A stretch of DNA of 64,000 nt from Euleptes europaea (taxonomy: Eukaryota > Chordata > Lepidosauria > Squamata > Sphaerodactylidae), in the NCBI RefSeq assembly GCF_029931775.1, contig NC_079323.1, positions 1,461,001 through 1,525,000 of the forward strand, read 5' to 3'. The notes beneath the pieces are model-generated. The model made no database searches. It was not told the origin of the DNA and saw only the letters and a list, made by a program, of their open reading frames with translations. Each line of letters begins with the position of its first letter. Position 1 is the first letter of the stretch. Positions 21,001 to 30,509 of the stretch are shown here, piece by piece. The translations under genes were made by a program, and so were the position numbers.

Positions 21001-24000
21001 GCAAAGGATCCTGGGATGGGCCCTTGAACGGGCAAGGTCCTCTCCTTGGAAGGCATCAAAGCTGCTGGCCTTTGCCCAAGGCCTGCCCATGCAGGAGGGG
21101 GGCTCAATGCCAGGGCCAAAGATACAGCCCCCCCAAGCATGGGAAGCTGTCCTCTGCTGCCCCAGACCGTTACATCAGCTGAGTCAATATGGCCTTCTCT
21201 AACTAGCAGTGAGGCACTCCAAGGGCTCAGCCAGTTGTGGCGATGCTGGGGGTAGAGCGTGTGCTGTTGAGCCAAGACCCCAAGGAGAGCAGGTCACACA
21301 GAGCACAGAATTCTGTGCTGGGAACCTCTCTCTCTGCTCTCATTCTTAGAAGAAAAAAAACTTATTTTTCTTCTTATAGATGTTAGAACAGACTTGAATT
21401 CTCAAAAGATCAGGGTGGGGTGAAGAGACACAGAAGACAAGCACAGCTCTCTGGAGGATCTAACCTGCCTGACCTTCCTTCCTACAAATAGCACAATCAT
21501 AGTACAGGAGCAAGCCAACACATACTTGAAATCTTCCTATCAGGTGGAAAATTTAGCTTTCCCAAGCAGAGAATTTCACACTCTTTTTTCCAAAGACAGA
21601 GTACATTCACAAATGCAGTAGAGTGACTGCACTGTAGAAGCAGCTGAGCTACGCAGCGAGCTATCTGGGGCAGTGTGGAGTTTCCTTCCTTGGAGGAATC
21701 CATAAGAAAGCAAGAGGACTCTGGTTGGATCAGGCCAAGGGTCCAGCTAAACCAGCATCCTGTTCCTCACACTGGCCGGCTGGATGCCTCCAGGAGGACA
21801 TGAATCCCTCCTCTCTGCAAGTCTCCCCCAATAACTGACATTTAGAGATACACTGCCCCTACACATGGAGGCCCCCATTTAGCCATTATGACTCCCCCTT
21901 GGGGGTTCTTTAGGACCAGAACTTCCCATCTCAGTGAAGAAGGCTGGGACAAGTGATTTCACGTAGACCTTTTCAATTCTGACTTTGTATGAAGAATCTT
22001 ACATGGCCGTCTTGGCAAGGATGGACGACAGCAGAGCTTGTTCATCTGTCCGGGCCGAAGGCAGGCTGTAGCAATTGGACTCCGTGCCATTTAAGGACTT
22101 GTTGGGCGGGCTGGTGGCAGGCTGCAGAAGAGGCTTCGACTCCTCCCCCTGGAGAGAAGAAACAAAGGGACCATCAAGTGGGGGTGCTGCATGACACCCA
22201 CAAGAGACCCTATGCCCCTCAGGGACGCAGGCTTCAGAGCACGTGCTAAATCCCAGCCTCACAGCACCAACAGACAGAACGGCAGCTCACACGAACTGGA
22301 GAACCTCAGAAGAGTCCTGTTGGATCAGGCCAGTGAGGGTCCATCTAGTTCAGCATCCTCTCCTGAGTGAGTGACTTCAGCACGGAGGAATTCTCTGGGT
22401 CACAGAATCATACAGTTGGAAGGGATCACCAGGGTCATCTAGTCCAACCTCCTGCACAATGCAGGAAATTCACAACTACCACCTCTCCACACCCCCAGTG
22501 ACCCCTACTCCATGCCCAGAAAATGGCCAAGATGCCCTCCTTCTCATAATCTGCCTAAGGTCACAGAATCAGCATTGCTGACAGATGGCCATCTAGCCTC
22601 TGCTTAAAAACCTCCAGGGAAGGAGAGCCCACCACCTTCCGAGGAAGCCTGTTCCACTGAGGAACCGCTCTGTTAGAAAATTCTAATGTCTAGACAGAAA
22701 CTCTCTTGATTTAATTTCAACCGGTTGGTTCTGGTCCGACCTTCTGGGGCAACAGAAAAAAACTTGGAACCCTCCTCTATATTGACAGCCCTTCAAGTAC
22801 TTGAAGATCGGTACTTGAAGAATTCTCTGGGTCACTCTGGCGGTGCCTCTTGTCATCCAAGCCCACTGAAGACACCTGGCCCAACAGACACAGCAACCAG
22901 CCCCTTCCCCCTGCAGGCCCCGGGGCTGTCTCCCAACCCACAAGCAGTTCTAGCATCCCCACTTGGAACCCAATCCTGAATGGTGCTTTGTGCTACAAGG
23001 ACTCTTTGGCGCACCCGGGGTTCCTCCATTCAGACTTGTGTTCTCATTCTCGCCTAGATCACCGACCAGCTCTTTGCCTTTAGATAAAGAAGAATGCAGA
23101 GCTGTCAGCCTGTCTGCAGACAAGCCCCCCTCTCTCGTAAACCAAGGCCCAGCCATGCAGGCTTTTCAGGACAGTGCCAATCAGAGCTACAAAGGCCTGT
23201 GAAACACGACTCCACAGAGACACGGCCTCCACACTCCAAAGGCCTGTGAAACATGACTCCACAGAGGCACGGTCTCTACACTCCAAAGGCCTGTGAAACA
23301 AGACTCCACAGAGACACAGCCTCCACACTCCGAAGGCCTGTGAAACATGACTCCACAGAGGCACGGCTGCCATACTCCGCAGTGAAACAGACCGACATCT
23401 CCATTTCTCTCACTCAGCGAACACTTCAGGGACTGGAGAAAGGCACCCAGGACAGGCCACTGTCTGGCTTCAGCCCCCAGCTGTTCCCAAGGCAAATCAC
23501 ACACACACACACACACAGAGCACCTTGGCCTGACCTCTGCTCAGGAAAGTACAGAACATGCTTCTCGGGTCTGAACAAGGTTTGCTCCACCTCGCTTAAG
23601 TACTTTCAAGAATCAGAGGGGGGCAGGGGAGATCTTTGTAAGTACACAGCATGCCCAAAAGTCATTGCTAAATGCGAAACTCTGACAAGCATTTCCCAGA
23701 AGAGGAGCCCCCCACCCCTGTCCACTGCAGCTCACACCCAGGACCCCCAACCAGGGGGAATGCTATCTCTTTGAGGCCCAGTGATGAAGAGTTCCCCCAA
23801 ACCCAAGACACCACGAACCCCAACCAATACAGTTCCCTTCAAGTCCCAGGTGTTCCAGCCGTCTTCAGCACCACCCTGGGTGAGAAGCAGGTGTGTTGAG
23901 AGGGCCTGGCCAGGAAACATCTGGCTGGCTTGACCCGCACACAACCGCTTTGGCAGATACACTTTCCTTGGCTAAAAGCTACAGTGGTGTGAGTTTGCCT

Positions 24001-26454
24001 GGAAAATGTAAATGGGAAAGCTTCCTGGAAGTTTTTCCAATTTAAATACAATACATATCTACATAACAGCTAAGTTTGAGTCCAGGAGCACCTTAGAGAC
24101 CAACAAGATTTTCAGGGTATAAGCTTTCCAGAGTTAAGGCTCTCTTTGACCAACAAGGTTTTCGCGGTATGAGCAATAAATACAATAAAAATGTAAAAGT
24201 GTTGTTTCATTGTAGGACACTCACACAAATTGAATTCGAGCACCTGTGCTTTTTGGAAGCCCAATCGCCCAAGCTACAGAACACGAAGAAGGATGAGACA
24301 CCCCAGAAGCCTTCTGTGGTTTTATCAGACTTTTAACAATATGACACAGGCAGGCAGCTAAGCAGCCCCTTCAGCCTGGTGGCTCACAAGGGAGAGGAAA
24401 GCCACAAAGCAGCAAAACAAGCTTCCCTCTGACCACACTCACCCCAAAAGTATCACTCACACTGTGAAGAACCATCAGCCACAGGTGTGCTGGAACTCAG
24501 CAAATACCTCCCTAGCTACCGAGACCACTTGCTTTGGTGCCTCAAAAGTAATGGCAGCTTTGCAGAGAAATTTAGGCTTGACTTTAACATGATGCTGGCA
24601 AGGCAAAGAACTCAAAACGCAATCTGGAGAATGCAAAAATGCTTCTGCAACCCATGCAAAATATCTACAAAAGTTTATACAAACACATGAAGCTGCCTTC
24701 TACTCAGTCACAGTCAATAAGACCAAGGTCTTGGCCTAAGGCCTTTCACACCACCTGCTGCCTGATGATAGTAACAAGAGGTGCCAGGGATTGAACCTGG
24801 GACCTTCTGCATGCAAACACAGGAACTGAATCCAACCCTTGATCCATCCAGGTCAGTATCCATCTACTGGGGCCTTCTGCATGCCAAGAAGAAGCTCTAC
24901 CACTGAGCCACAACATATATGTATGTATGCATGAAGCTGCCTTATATTGAATCAGACTCTTGGTCCGTCCAGGTCAGTATTGTCTACTCAGACTGGCAGA
25001 GGCACTCTGGAGTCTCAGGCAGCGATCTTTCATATCACTTCCTACCTGGTCCTTTTTAAGTGGATATGCCATGATTCGGAAGCGACTTGACGACACTTAA
25101 CACACACATGCCAGGGATTGAACCTGGGACCCTCTGCACACCAAGCAGACGTTCTACCACTGAGCTATGATCCCATTCCAAAATGCACGTGAACCTGCCT
25201 TATACTGAATCAGACCCTTACCCCATCAAGGTCAGTATCATCTACTCAGACTGCCAGGGACTCTCTAGGGCAGGGGTGTCGAACTCAATTGTTAGAGGGC
25301 TGGATATGACATAAATGGGACTTGGTTGGGCCATGCCTCACCAGCCCAGATTTAAGGGGGGGGGTTGCCTCAGTTGGCTTGCGGGCTGGATAAGAGCTCT
25401 CAAGGGGGCAGATCCGGCCCTCGGGCCTTATGTTTGACACCCCTGCTCTAGGGTCTCATGCAGAGAAGTGGAGATGCGGAAAACCCAGGACCTTCTGCAT
25501 GCCAAGCAGAGGGATATGAGAACCATCTTCAAGTACTCGAAGGGCTGTCATATAGAGGAGGGTGCCGAGTTGTTTTCTGTTGCCCCAGAAGGTCGGACCA
25601 GAACCAACCGGTTGAAATTAAATCAAGAGTTTCCCTCTAGACATTAGGAAGAATTTCCTAACAGAGTGGTTCCTCAGTGGAACAGGCTTCCTCGGGAGGT
25701 GGTGAGCTCTCCTTCCCTGGAGGTTTTTAAGAAGAGGTTAGACGGCCATCTGTCAGGAAGGCTGATTCTATGACCTTAGGCAGATGATGAGAGGGAGGAG
25801 GGCATCTTGGCCATCTTCTGGGCGTGGAGGAGGAGCCAGTGGGTGGGATTGTGACTTTCCTGCATTGTGCAGGGGGTTGGACTAGATGACCCCGGTGGTC
25901 CCTTCCAACTCTACGAGTCTATGTTTGACACCCCTGCTCCAGGGATCTCCTGCAGAGAAGTGGAAAGGCGGGAAACCCGGGAACGTCTGCATGCCAAGCC
26001 GAGGGGCTGCCACTCAGCCACCGCCCCTCCCCAGGCGACCACGGCCCCACCGCCCGGTTTGCACCCCACCGCTCTGCAGCCCTCGGGGCTAATCGCAAGC
26101 GCACGGAACCATGCGGCGAACAGGGCCCGGAAGGGCTCTCCGCCTCCCCCTTTGCACTCGGGCCCCGCTCGACCCGGACGAAGCGGCGACCCCCGAGGCC
26201 CCTTCCGCCAAGGAGAGCCTCCCTGGCTGGCGTGCCGACAGTGGGCAGCCAGGCCGGACAGGCCGCCGCCTCCCCCTCCGGCCTCACATGGCCTTTGCGG
26301 CGGGGCGCGGCCAGCACAAGGAGCCTCCCTTTGCAGCCCGAGCCCTGGCTGCGCCTCCCGGGCCCCCTCTGCCCGCCCCTCCCTGCGGCGCCGGCGCCGG
26401 GCCCGGCCTTGCCTCGTTGGAGGCCTCGTTCTCGCTGCTGTAGCAGCACCCCAT
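18089..26454 (-). CDS. LAMTOR1: LAMTOR1 (p18), membrane anchor of the Ragulator complex
   Basis: Five coding exons on the minus strand: 26454-26413, 22148-22003, 20362-20285, 18875-18749 and 18181-18089, joining to 161 aa, the human length. The N-terminus [10 protein letters not shown] gives Gly2 for myristoylation and Cys3/Cys4 for palmitoylation, which place the protein on late endosomes and lysosomes. There it wraps the LAMTOR2-5 roadblock dimers and recruits Rag GTPases and mTORC1 (family knowledge). Conserved blocks include [31 protein letters not shown], and the C-terminus [14 protein letters not shown]. Phases are 0, 2, 2, 0. Intron 1 opens with GC (GAG/GCAAGG at 26412) instead of GT; a GC-AG intron keeps frame exactly. 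Intron 1 (22149-26412) contains CR1, SINE and hAT insertions and a 47-bp minisatellite. Confidence 0.96.
18976..19299. mobile_element. Foldback element with ~135-bp arms and 11-bp target duplication
   Basis: Left arm 18977-19113 and right arm to 19257 are nearly perfect inverted repeats meeting near 19115. A ~40-base tail (TTGCATTTGCCACTGCC onward) follows the right arm. CTGATGACACA flanks both sides (18965-18975, 19300-19310). The plan matches the Penelope-type foldbacks, but no coding part is present. Confidence 0.75.
19905..20090 (-). repeat. LINE 3' tail, antisense
   Basis: AATAATAATTTATTGGGAG, GTCGGGCTCAGAGCACC and TTACAACAGCATTATACAG resemble reversed LINE tails. Confidence 0.45.
20393..20578 (+). 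mobile_element. hAT nonautonomous element (AGGGGTGTCAAAC family)
   Basis: Ends AGGGGTGTCAAAC and GTTTGACATCCCTG, with perfect GGTTAGGA octamers outside (20385-20392, 20579-20586). It sits 30 bases upstream of LAMTOR1 exon 3, in the intron. A reversed copy is at 25271-25445. Confidence 0.9.
21700..21960 (-). repeat. LINE 3' tail, CR1/L3-like, antisense
   Basis: GGATCAGGCCAAGGGTCCAG, CCAGCATCCTGTTCCTCACA and TGGCCGGCTGGATGCCTCC are the reverse of the tail family seen at 240-415. Confidence 0.6.
22310..22372 (-). repeat. LINE 3' tail fragment, antisense
   Basis: GTTGGATCAGGCCAGTGAGG and CATCTAGTTCAGCATCC. Confidence 0.5.
22395..22830 (-). mobile_element. CR1 LINE 3' end, antisense, in LAMTOR1 intron 1
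   Basis: It starts CACAGAATCATACAGTTGG, AGGGATCACCAGGGTCATC and runs back through CCTGTTCCACTGAGGAACCG to the RT-tail block ending near 22830. It is homologous to the plus-strand copies at 12263-12535 and 25514-25919. Confidence 0.85.
23191..23378. repeat. Minisatellite, 4 x 47 bp, in LAMTOR1 intron 1
   Basis: Units start at 23191, 23238, 23285 and 23332 with AAGGCCTGTGAAACA. Units 1 and 3 carry CACAGAGACAC, units 2 and 4 carry ATGACTCCACAGAGGCAC, so the array is an A-B-A-B pattern with a 94-bp higher-order period. Confidence 0.9.
24070..24175 (-). mobile_element. Penelope-type pLTR fragment
   Basis: GAGTCCAGGAGCACCTTAGA, GACCAACAAGATTTTC and AAGCTTTCCAGAG, followed by a partial second GACCAACAAGGTTTTC. 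Confidence 0.5.
24685..24912 (-). repeat. tRNA-derived SINE (TGGCTCAGTGG head), antisense
   Basis: GAAGCTGCCTTCTACTCAG tail, GGATTGAACCTGGGACC B-box block, and CTACCACTGAGCCACAAC, with an internal repeat of the CTTCTGCATGC block. Confidence 0.7.
24925..25175 (-). repeat. tRNA-derived SINE (TGGCTCAGTGG head), antisense
   Basis: TATGCATGAAGCTGCCTTAT, CAGATTGTC-type centre, a foreign AGCGACTTGACGACAC stretch, then GGATTGAACCTGGGACC and CTACCACTGAGC. Confidence 0.7.
25271..25445 (-). mobile_element. hAT nonautonomous element (AGGGGTGTCAAAC family)
   Basis: CAGGGGTGTCGAACTC to GTTTGACACCCCTG with perfect CTCTAGGG octamers outside (25263-25270, 25446-25453). Confidence 0.9.
25514..25919 (+). mobile_element. 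CR1 LINE 3' end with ~85-bp flanking direct repeats
   Basis: It runs from ATATGAGAACCATCTTCAAG to CCTTCCAACTCTACGAGTC. The host sequence 25429-25513 is repeated at 25920-26005. Confidence 0.85.
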
Positions 26455-26830
26455 GGCTGGCCAGGCGGCGGCGGCCCCTCGTCCTTTCCCCGGGCAGGCG
26501 ACGGCGTCCGGCAAGGGCCGCTCCGGTCACATGAGGGGGAGGCGGCGACGGAGGCCCAGCAGGCCCCTCCCCGCCCCCGCTTCGGCGTGTTTTCCTCTCG
26601 AGTCTTCTTCCGCCTTCCGGGCACGGGACTGCTGCTTCCGGGCACGTGACGCGCCCAGGGCCCTTGAGCTCACGTGACGGACCGGGGGGAGGCGGGGCGG
26701 AGCCCGCGGGGTGGGTCGGCCCCTTTCGCCCCTCCTTGCGCGCTCGCTTTCTCGGCGACCAATCAGAGCCGTGCATGCTGATAAGGGGGCGGGGTTCCCA
26801 GCCTTCGGTCTCTGCCTGGAGTCGCCTGAT
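26455..26830 (-). promoter_or_regulatory. LAMTOR1 CpG promoter with two CLEAR-type E-boxes
   Basis: CpG-rich DNA directly upstream of LAMTOR1 exon 1. Two CACGTGAC sequences lie at 26643-26650 and 26671-26678, the second within TCACGTGAC, which is nine of ten bases of the TFEB/TFE3 CLEAR palindrome GTCACGTGAC. A weaker GTCACATGA is at 26526-26534. ETS-type CTTCCGGG lies beside the first box and an inverted CCAAT box (CCAATCAG) is near 26760. TFEB control fits a lysosomal Ragulator gene but is inferred. Confidence 0.65.
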
Positions 26831-26844
26831 GCAGTCAAGTCCTG

Positions 26845-27206
26845 TCCAGACTAACAAAGACTCCAGTCCGCAATAGCCCTGCAGATTAGCTTTGGATTGC
26901 ACACATTAACTGATCACTTCAGGATACACTGGGTCCATATTAACATACCACACCCTCATTAGCACATTATCTTGATACTTACAGGACAATGATTAGCACA
27001 TTACCTTTGATACTTTTTGCAGGACAATGATTCAGCTCAACCCCCCCCCTTTCTGACTATATATTACTCTTCCTACACACTTGACACTGAGAGACACTGT
27101 CCTTCAGTGTGACTCCTCTGAAGATGCCTGCCACAGCTGCTGGCGAAACGTCAGGAAAGAAAATACCAAGACCACAGTCACACAGCCCGGATAACCTACA
27201 AGAACC
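26845..27206 (+). mobile_element. Penelope-like element 3' end
   Basis: It matches the last ~350 bases of the element at 11440-12262: AGACTAACAAAGACTCCAGT, ATTAGCACATTATCTTGATA and the pLTR with CTCTGAAGATGCC and GAAACGTCAGG. It lies just beyond the LAMTOR1 promoter. Confidence 0.85.
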
Positions 27207-27289
27207 TGTCCTTCCCCTTTGGGGGTGGGGGTTGCTTTAGGGTTGGGAAATACCTGGATCTTTTTGGGGGGTGGCGCCTTAGGAGGGTG

Positions 27290-27420
27290 GGAACACAGGC
27301 AGGATACTTGTTTGTGGCTTCCTAAAGGCACCTGGTTGGCCACGGTGTGAACAGACTGCTGGACTTGATGGGCCTGGGTCTGATCCCGCAGGGCCTTTCT
27401 CGTGTTCTTATGGGACTTCA
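27290..27420 (+). repeat. LINE 3' tail, CR1/L3-like
   Basis: AACACAGGCAGGATAC, TTGGCCACGGTGTGAACAGA, CTGGACTTGATGGG and CGTGTTCTTATG. Confidence 0.7.
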
Positions 27421-27425
27421 GTACC

Positions 27426-27636
27426 ATAGATAGGGTTGCCAACCTCCAGGTACTAGCTGCAGATCTCCTGCTGTTACAACTGATCTCCAGCCGATAGAGA
27501 CCAATTCCCCAGGAGAAAATGGCCGCTTTGCCAATTGGACTCTATGGCATTGAAGCCCCTCCCTAAGACCCGCCCTCCTCAACCTCCGCCCCAAAAGCCT
27601 CCCATCGGTGGAGAAGAGGGACCTGCAATCCTAGCC
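27426..27636 (+). mobile_element. hAT-type MITE (TAGGGTTGCC family)
   Basis: Start TAGGGTTGCCAACCTCCAGG; interior GAGAAAATGGCCGC and ACTCTATGGCATTG; end GACCTGCAATCCTA. Confidence 0.75.
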
Positions 27637-27928
27637 ATAAAGTCCAATTGCCGAAGCAGCCATTTTCTCCAGGAGAACTGATCTCTGTCCCCTGGAGATC
27701 AGTTGTAATAGCTGGAGATCTCCAGCCACTACCTGGATAAGGTTGCCTGGTCCCTCTTTGGGGCAGAGCCTGATGAGGGCAGGGTTTGGGTAGGGGAGGG
27801 ACTTTAATGCCATAGAGTCCAATGGCCAAAGCGGCCATTTTCTCCAGGGGAACTGATCTCCATCGGCTGGAGATCAGTTGTATTAGCAGGAGATCTCCAG
27901 CCACCACCTGGAGGTTGGCAACCTTAGG
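27637..27928 (-). mobile_element. Two antisense hAT-type MITE copies side by side
   Basis: A partial copy at 27637-27742 and a fuller one at 27745-27928 (ATAAGGTTGCCTGG to GGAGGTTGGCAACC). With the copy before them they form a three-copy cluster. Confidence 0.7.
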
Positions 27929-28069
27929 GCTGCTTATGCTTCTCTTTTATTTAGGACGCTTTATTAGGAGCCTAAAAGTGTTGTGGCTGAGTAATCATAC
28001 CTGCATCACATTCAGACATACACGCAAGCTACACGCATTAAGCTGCTTACAAGCAAAACCACAGAAGCC

Positions 28070-28460
28070 GCTTCCCAGTGGACCCCCTTTCCTTTAGCAC
28101 CAAGCACTTACGCGCACACACATCCCAAAGGCTTCCCCTCTCCTTCAGTAACTTTCACTTCGCTCTGCAAGAGGACAAGGAGCTTTCTCAAGGAAACAGG
28201 CTCCATTCATTAATGTGCTGAAGAAACTTGCACTGACAAGCTAAAATCGGATGTTAAGAAAATGTATCATTGTTGTATTGGAATGTCAAAAGTCTATATA
28301 ATCTTTTGCTGTTGCCCTGCCTCGGTGTGACAGGATTGCAGAGCTGTTTGTCTGGATCCTGGCTCTCCCAGCTATGACCTCTTGGCCAATAAAGCAAGCT
28401 GTAGTTCAACCAACCTCCTTCCCTCATTCTTTTATCGGATTCTATGAGAACTGGGGAGCG
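28070..28460 (+). mobile_element. Possible LTR fossil of a retrovirus-like element
   Basis: A TATATAATC box near 28297, AATAAA near 28389 and a pyrimidine-rich stretch beyond give an LTR-like order. No terminal repeats or partner LTR were identified, so it is a solo, old and broken piece at best. Confidence 0.3.
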
Positions 28461-28492
28461 CAACAAAAGAGACATAAAGGAACTGCTGGTTT

Positions 28493-28893
28493 CAACATCC
28501 AGGAGCGCCTTAGAGACCAACCAGATTTTGGGGTTGTGAGTTTTCGAGAGTCAAAGCATATCTGACGAAGAGAACTTTGACTCTGGAAAGCTCATACCCT
28601 AAGGGTGCCAGCCTCCAGGTGGGGCCTGGAGATCTCCCGCAGCTACAACTGATCTCTACACTACAGGGATCTGTTCCCCTGGAGAAAATGGCTGCTTTGG
28701 AGGGAGGAATTTAGGGCATTATAACCTGCTGAGGTCCCTCCCCTCCCCAAACTCTGCCCTCCCCAGACTTCGTCCCCAAATCTCCAGGAGTTTCTCAACT
28801 CAGAGTTGGCAACCCTATATATTCTGCAAATCGTGCTTGTGTGTAAGGTACTACTGGACTCGAATCTGCCTATTCCACTGCAGACCAACACGG
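28493..28893. mobile_element. Foldback Penelope-type pLTR pair split by a hAT MITE
   Basis: The left part holds CAGGAGCGCCTTAGAGACC and AATCTGACGAAGAG-type core with GGAAAGCTCATACC; the right part, 28818-28893, holds GTACTACTGGACTCGAATC and CAGACCAACACGGC. The MITE at 28598-28817 separates them. Confidence 0.6.
28598..28817 (+). mobile_element. hAT-type MITE (TAGGGTTGCC family)
   Basis: CTAAGGGTGCCAGCCTCCAG to GAGTTGGCAACCCTA, inserted in a Penelope-type foldback. Confidence 0.75.
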
Positions 28894-29118
28894 CTAGGGT
28901 TGCTAGCTCTGGGTTGGGAAATACCTGGAGATTTGTTAAGGGGACCTGGGGAGAGCAGGGTTTGGGGAGGGGAAGGGAGGGACCTCAACAGGGTATAATA
29001 CCATCGAGTCTACTCTCCAAAGCTGCAATTTTCTCCAGGGGAACTGATCTTGGTTGTCTGGAGATCAGTTATAATAGTGGGTGATCTCCAGGTGCCACCT
29101 GGAGGTTGGCAGCCCTAA
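28893..29118 (-). mobile_element. hAT-type MITE (TAGGGTTGCC family)
   Basis: TAGGGTTGCTAGCTC to GAGGTTGGCAGCCCTA with flanking octamers AACACGGC and AACATGGC (seven of eight match). Confidence 0.8.
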
Positions 29119-29194
29119 ACATGGCTGCCTTCTGAACCTATTATAGAAGAACAGTTTGAAATTCCTGTCATTTAGGGAAGTGAGAGAGAAACAG

Positions 29195-29600
29195 GATGTG
29201 TGTGCCTTAAGTGCTATCAATAGAAAAGAGCGAGAGTCCAGTAGTACTTTAGAGAGTAACAAAATTTCTGGCAGGATATGAGCTTTCGTGAGTCATAGAT
29301 CACTTCAGATACAGCAAAAATGTGAGTCCATCTATCCTTAAGTAGAGAAGAATTAATTCAGACATCCAATGGCAAACCAAGTCCCTTTCAATGTACGGTG
29401 ACCCTATGAATGACCGCTGAAAATCCTATTGTTACCAGCCTTGCTCAGGTCTTGCAACAGGCTTCCTCGATGGAGTCAAACCATCTCCTGTTTCGTTTTC
29501 CTCTTTTCCTGCTGCCTTCCACTTTTCCTAGCATGATTGTCTTCTCCAGCGACTCTTGTCTTCTCATAATGTGACCAAATTACAACAGCCTCAGTTTGGT
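29195..29600 (+). repeat. Unclassified interspersed repeat, split by a Penelope-type fragment
   Basis: GTGTGCCTTAAGTGC opens it; the Penelope-type piece (AGAGTCCAGTAGTAC) is 29222-29372; then AGTCCCTTTCAATGTACGG, TTGCTCAGGTCTTGCAAC and TCTCATAATGTGACCAAATT continue the host repeat. Confidence 0.55.
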
Positions 29601-29644
29601 CATTTTATCTTTTAAGAAGAGTTCAGGCTTGATTTAAACACACA

Positions 29645-29850
29645 CATGAACACCTGAAGCTGCCTTCTATTGAATCAGACCCTCGGTCCATCAGAGTCAG
29701 TATTGTCTACTCAGACCGGCAGCGGCTCTCCAGGGTCTCAGGCTGAGGTCTTTCACATCACCTGTCTACTGGAGATGCCGAGGATTGAACCTGGGACCTT
29801 CTGTATGCCAAGCAGAGGCTCTACCACTGAGCCACAGCCCCTGCCTGATC
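29645..29850 (-). repeat. tRNA-derived SINE (TGGCTCAGTGG head), antisense
   Basis: CACCTGAAGCTGCCTTCTAT, GATGCCGAGGATTGAACC and CTACCACTGAGCCACAGCC. Confidence 0.8.
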
Positions 29851-29894
29851 TAGAAACAGGATATAAGAAGTTAAAAGCATGCACAAATGTATGT

Positions 29895-30025
29895 GTCAAG
29901 CACCATCAAGTCACTTCTGACTTATGGCGACCCTGTGAATTAATTACCTCCCAAAGGTCTTACAGTTAACAGCCCTACTCAGGTCTTGGAAACGGAGGGT
30001 GCCCGTGGCTTCCTTGAATGAGTCG
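29895..30025 (+). repeat. Unclassified interspersed repeat (CACCATCAAGTCACTTC family)
   Basis: CACCATCAAGTCACTTCTGA, TTATGGCGACCCTGTGAAT and ACTCAGGTCTTGGAAAC match the copy at 29.2-29.6 kb. Confidence 0.55.
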
Positions 30026-30509
30026 ATCCGTGTTGGGTGGGTGTGTTTGCACCCCTACCTGAGTGTGCCCTTAAAGATTCAGACTAAGCATAAGGGCTGC
30101 TGTCTCCCTGTGCTCTTCTGCCCGATCCTGCAACCCTGGCCTGATGGTTCAGGAGTGCAGCCGAATTCGATACCCGTCCCTTTTCCTTCTCCCCCTGTCC
30201 CTGCTGGGATTGGCTTGCAGCTGAGATGCCGTTTGGGGTAGGGCTCTGGCAGCCCGGCAGCCATCTGTTCCCCTCATACCTATTTAGAACATGATTCAAT
30301 TTCCTCCCTGGCTTTCTGTCTGCGATCGGCCCCTCCGGCTAAGCTCCGGTTTTGGAAAGGTTCCACGGCAGGCCTTGAATTCCTCCTGGAGGGAGCTCTT
30401 GCCAGAGCAGCTCGGCCTCAGGCCGACTTCCTCCAGGAGGGGACCTCAGTGCAGGGATCCCGGGCAAACCAGCAGCCGGACAAGGTTGCGGATGCTCAGA
30501 AAGAAGCAG

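Larger units (their letters stand above)
25190..26035 (-). repeat. tRNA-derived SINE broken by hAT and CR1 insertions
   Basis: SINE sequence lies at 25190-25270, 25446-25513 and again at 25929-26035, where its head (GGGCTGCCACTCAGCCACC) is found. An hAT copy and a CR1 copy separate the pieces. Confidence 0.75.

Noticed and set aside
23191-23378. CRISPR-like array
   Set aside because: Head-to-tail 47-bp units without spacers in a vertebrate intron; a minisatellite.
25911-26902. Antisense and sense open frames of 244-327 codons over the LAMTOR1 CpG island
   Set aside because: They follow from stop-poor GC-rich DNA, overlap the real exon 1 in other frames and show only Pro/Arg/Gly-rich low-complexity sequence.
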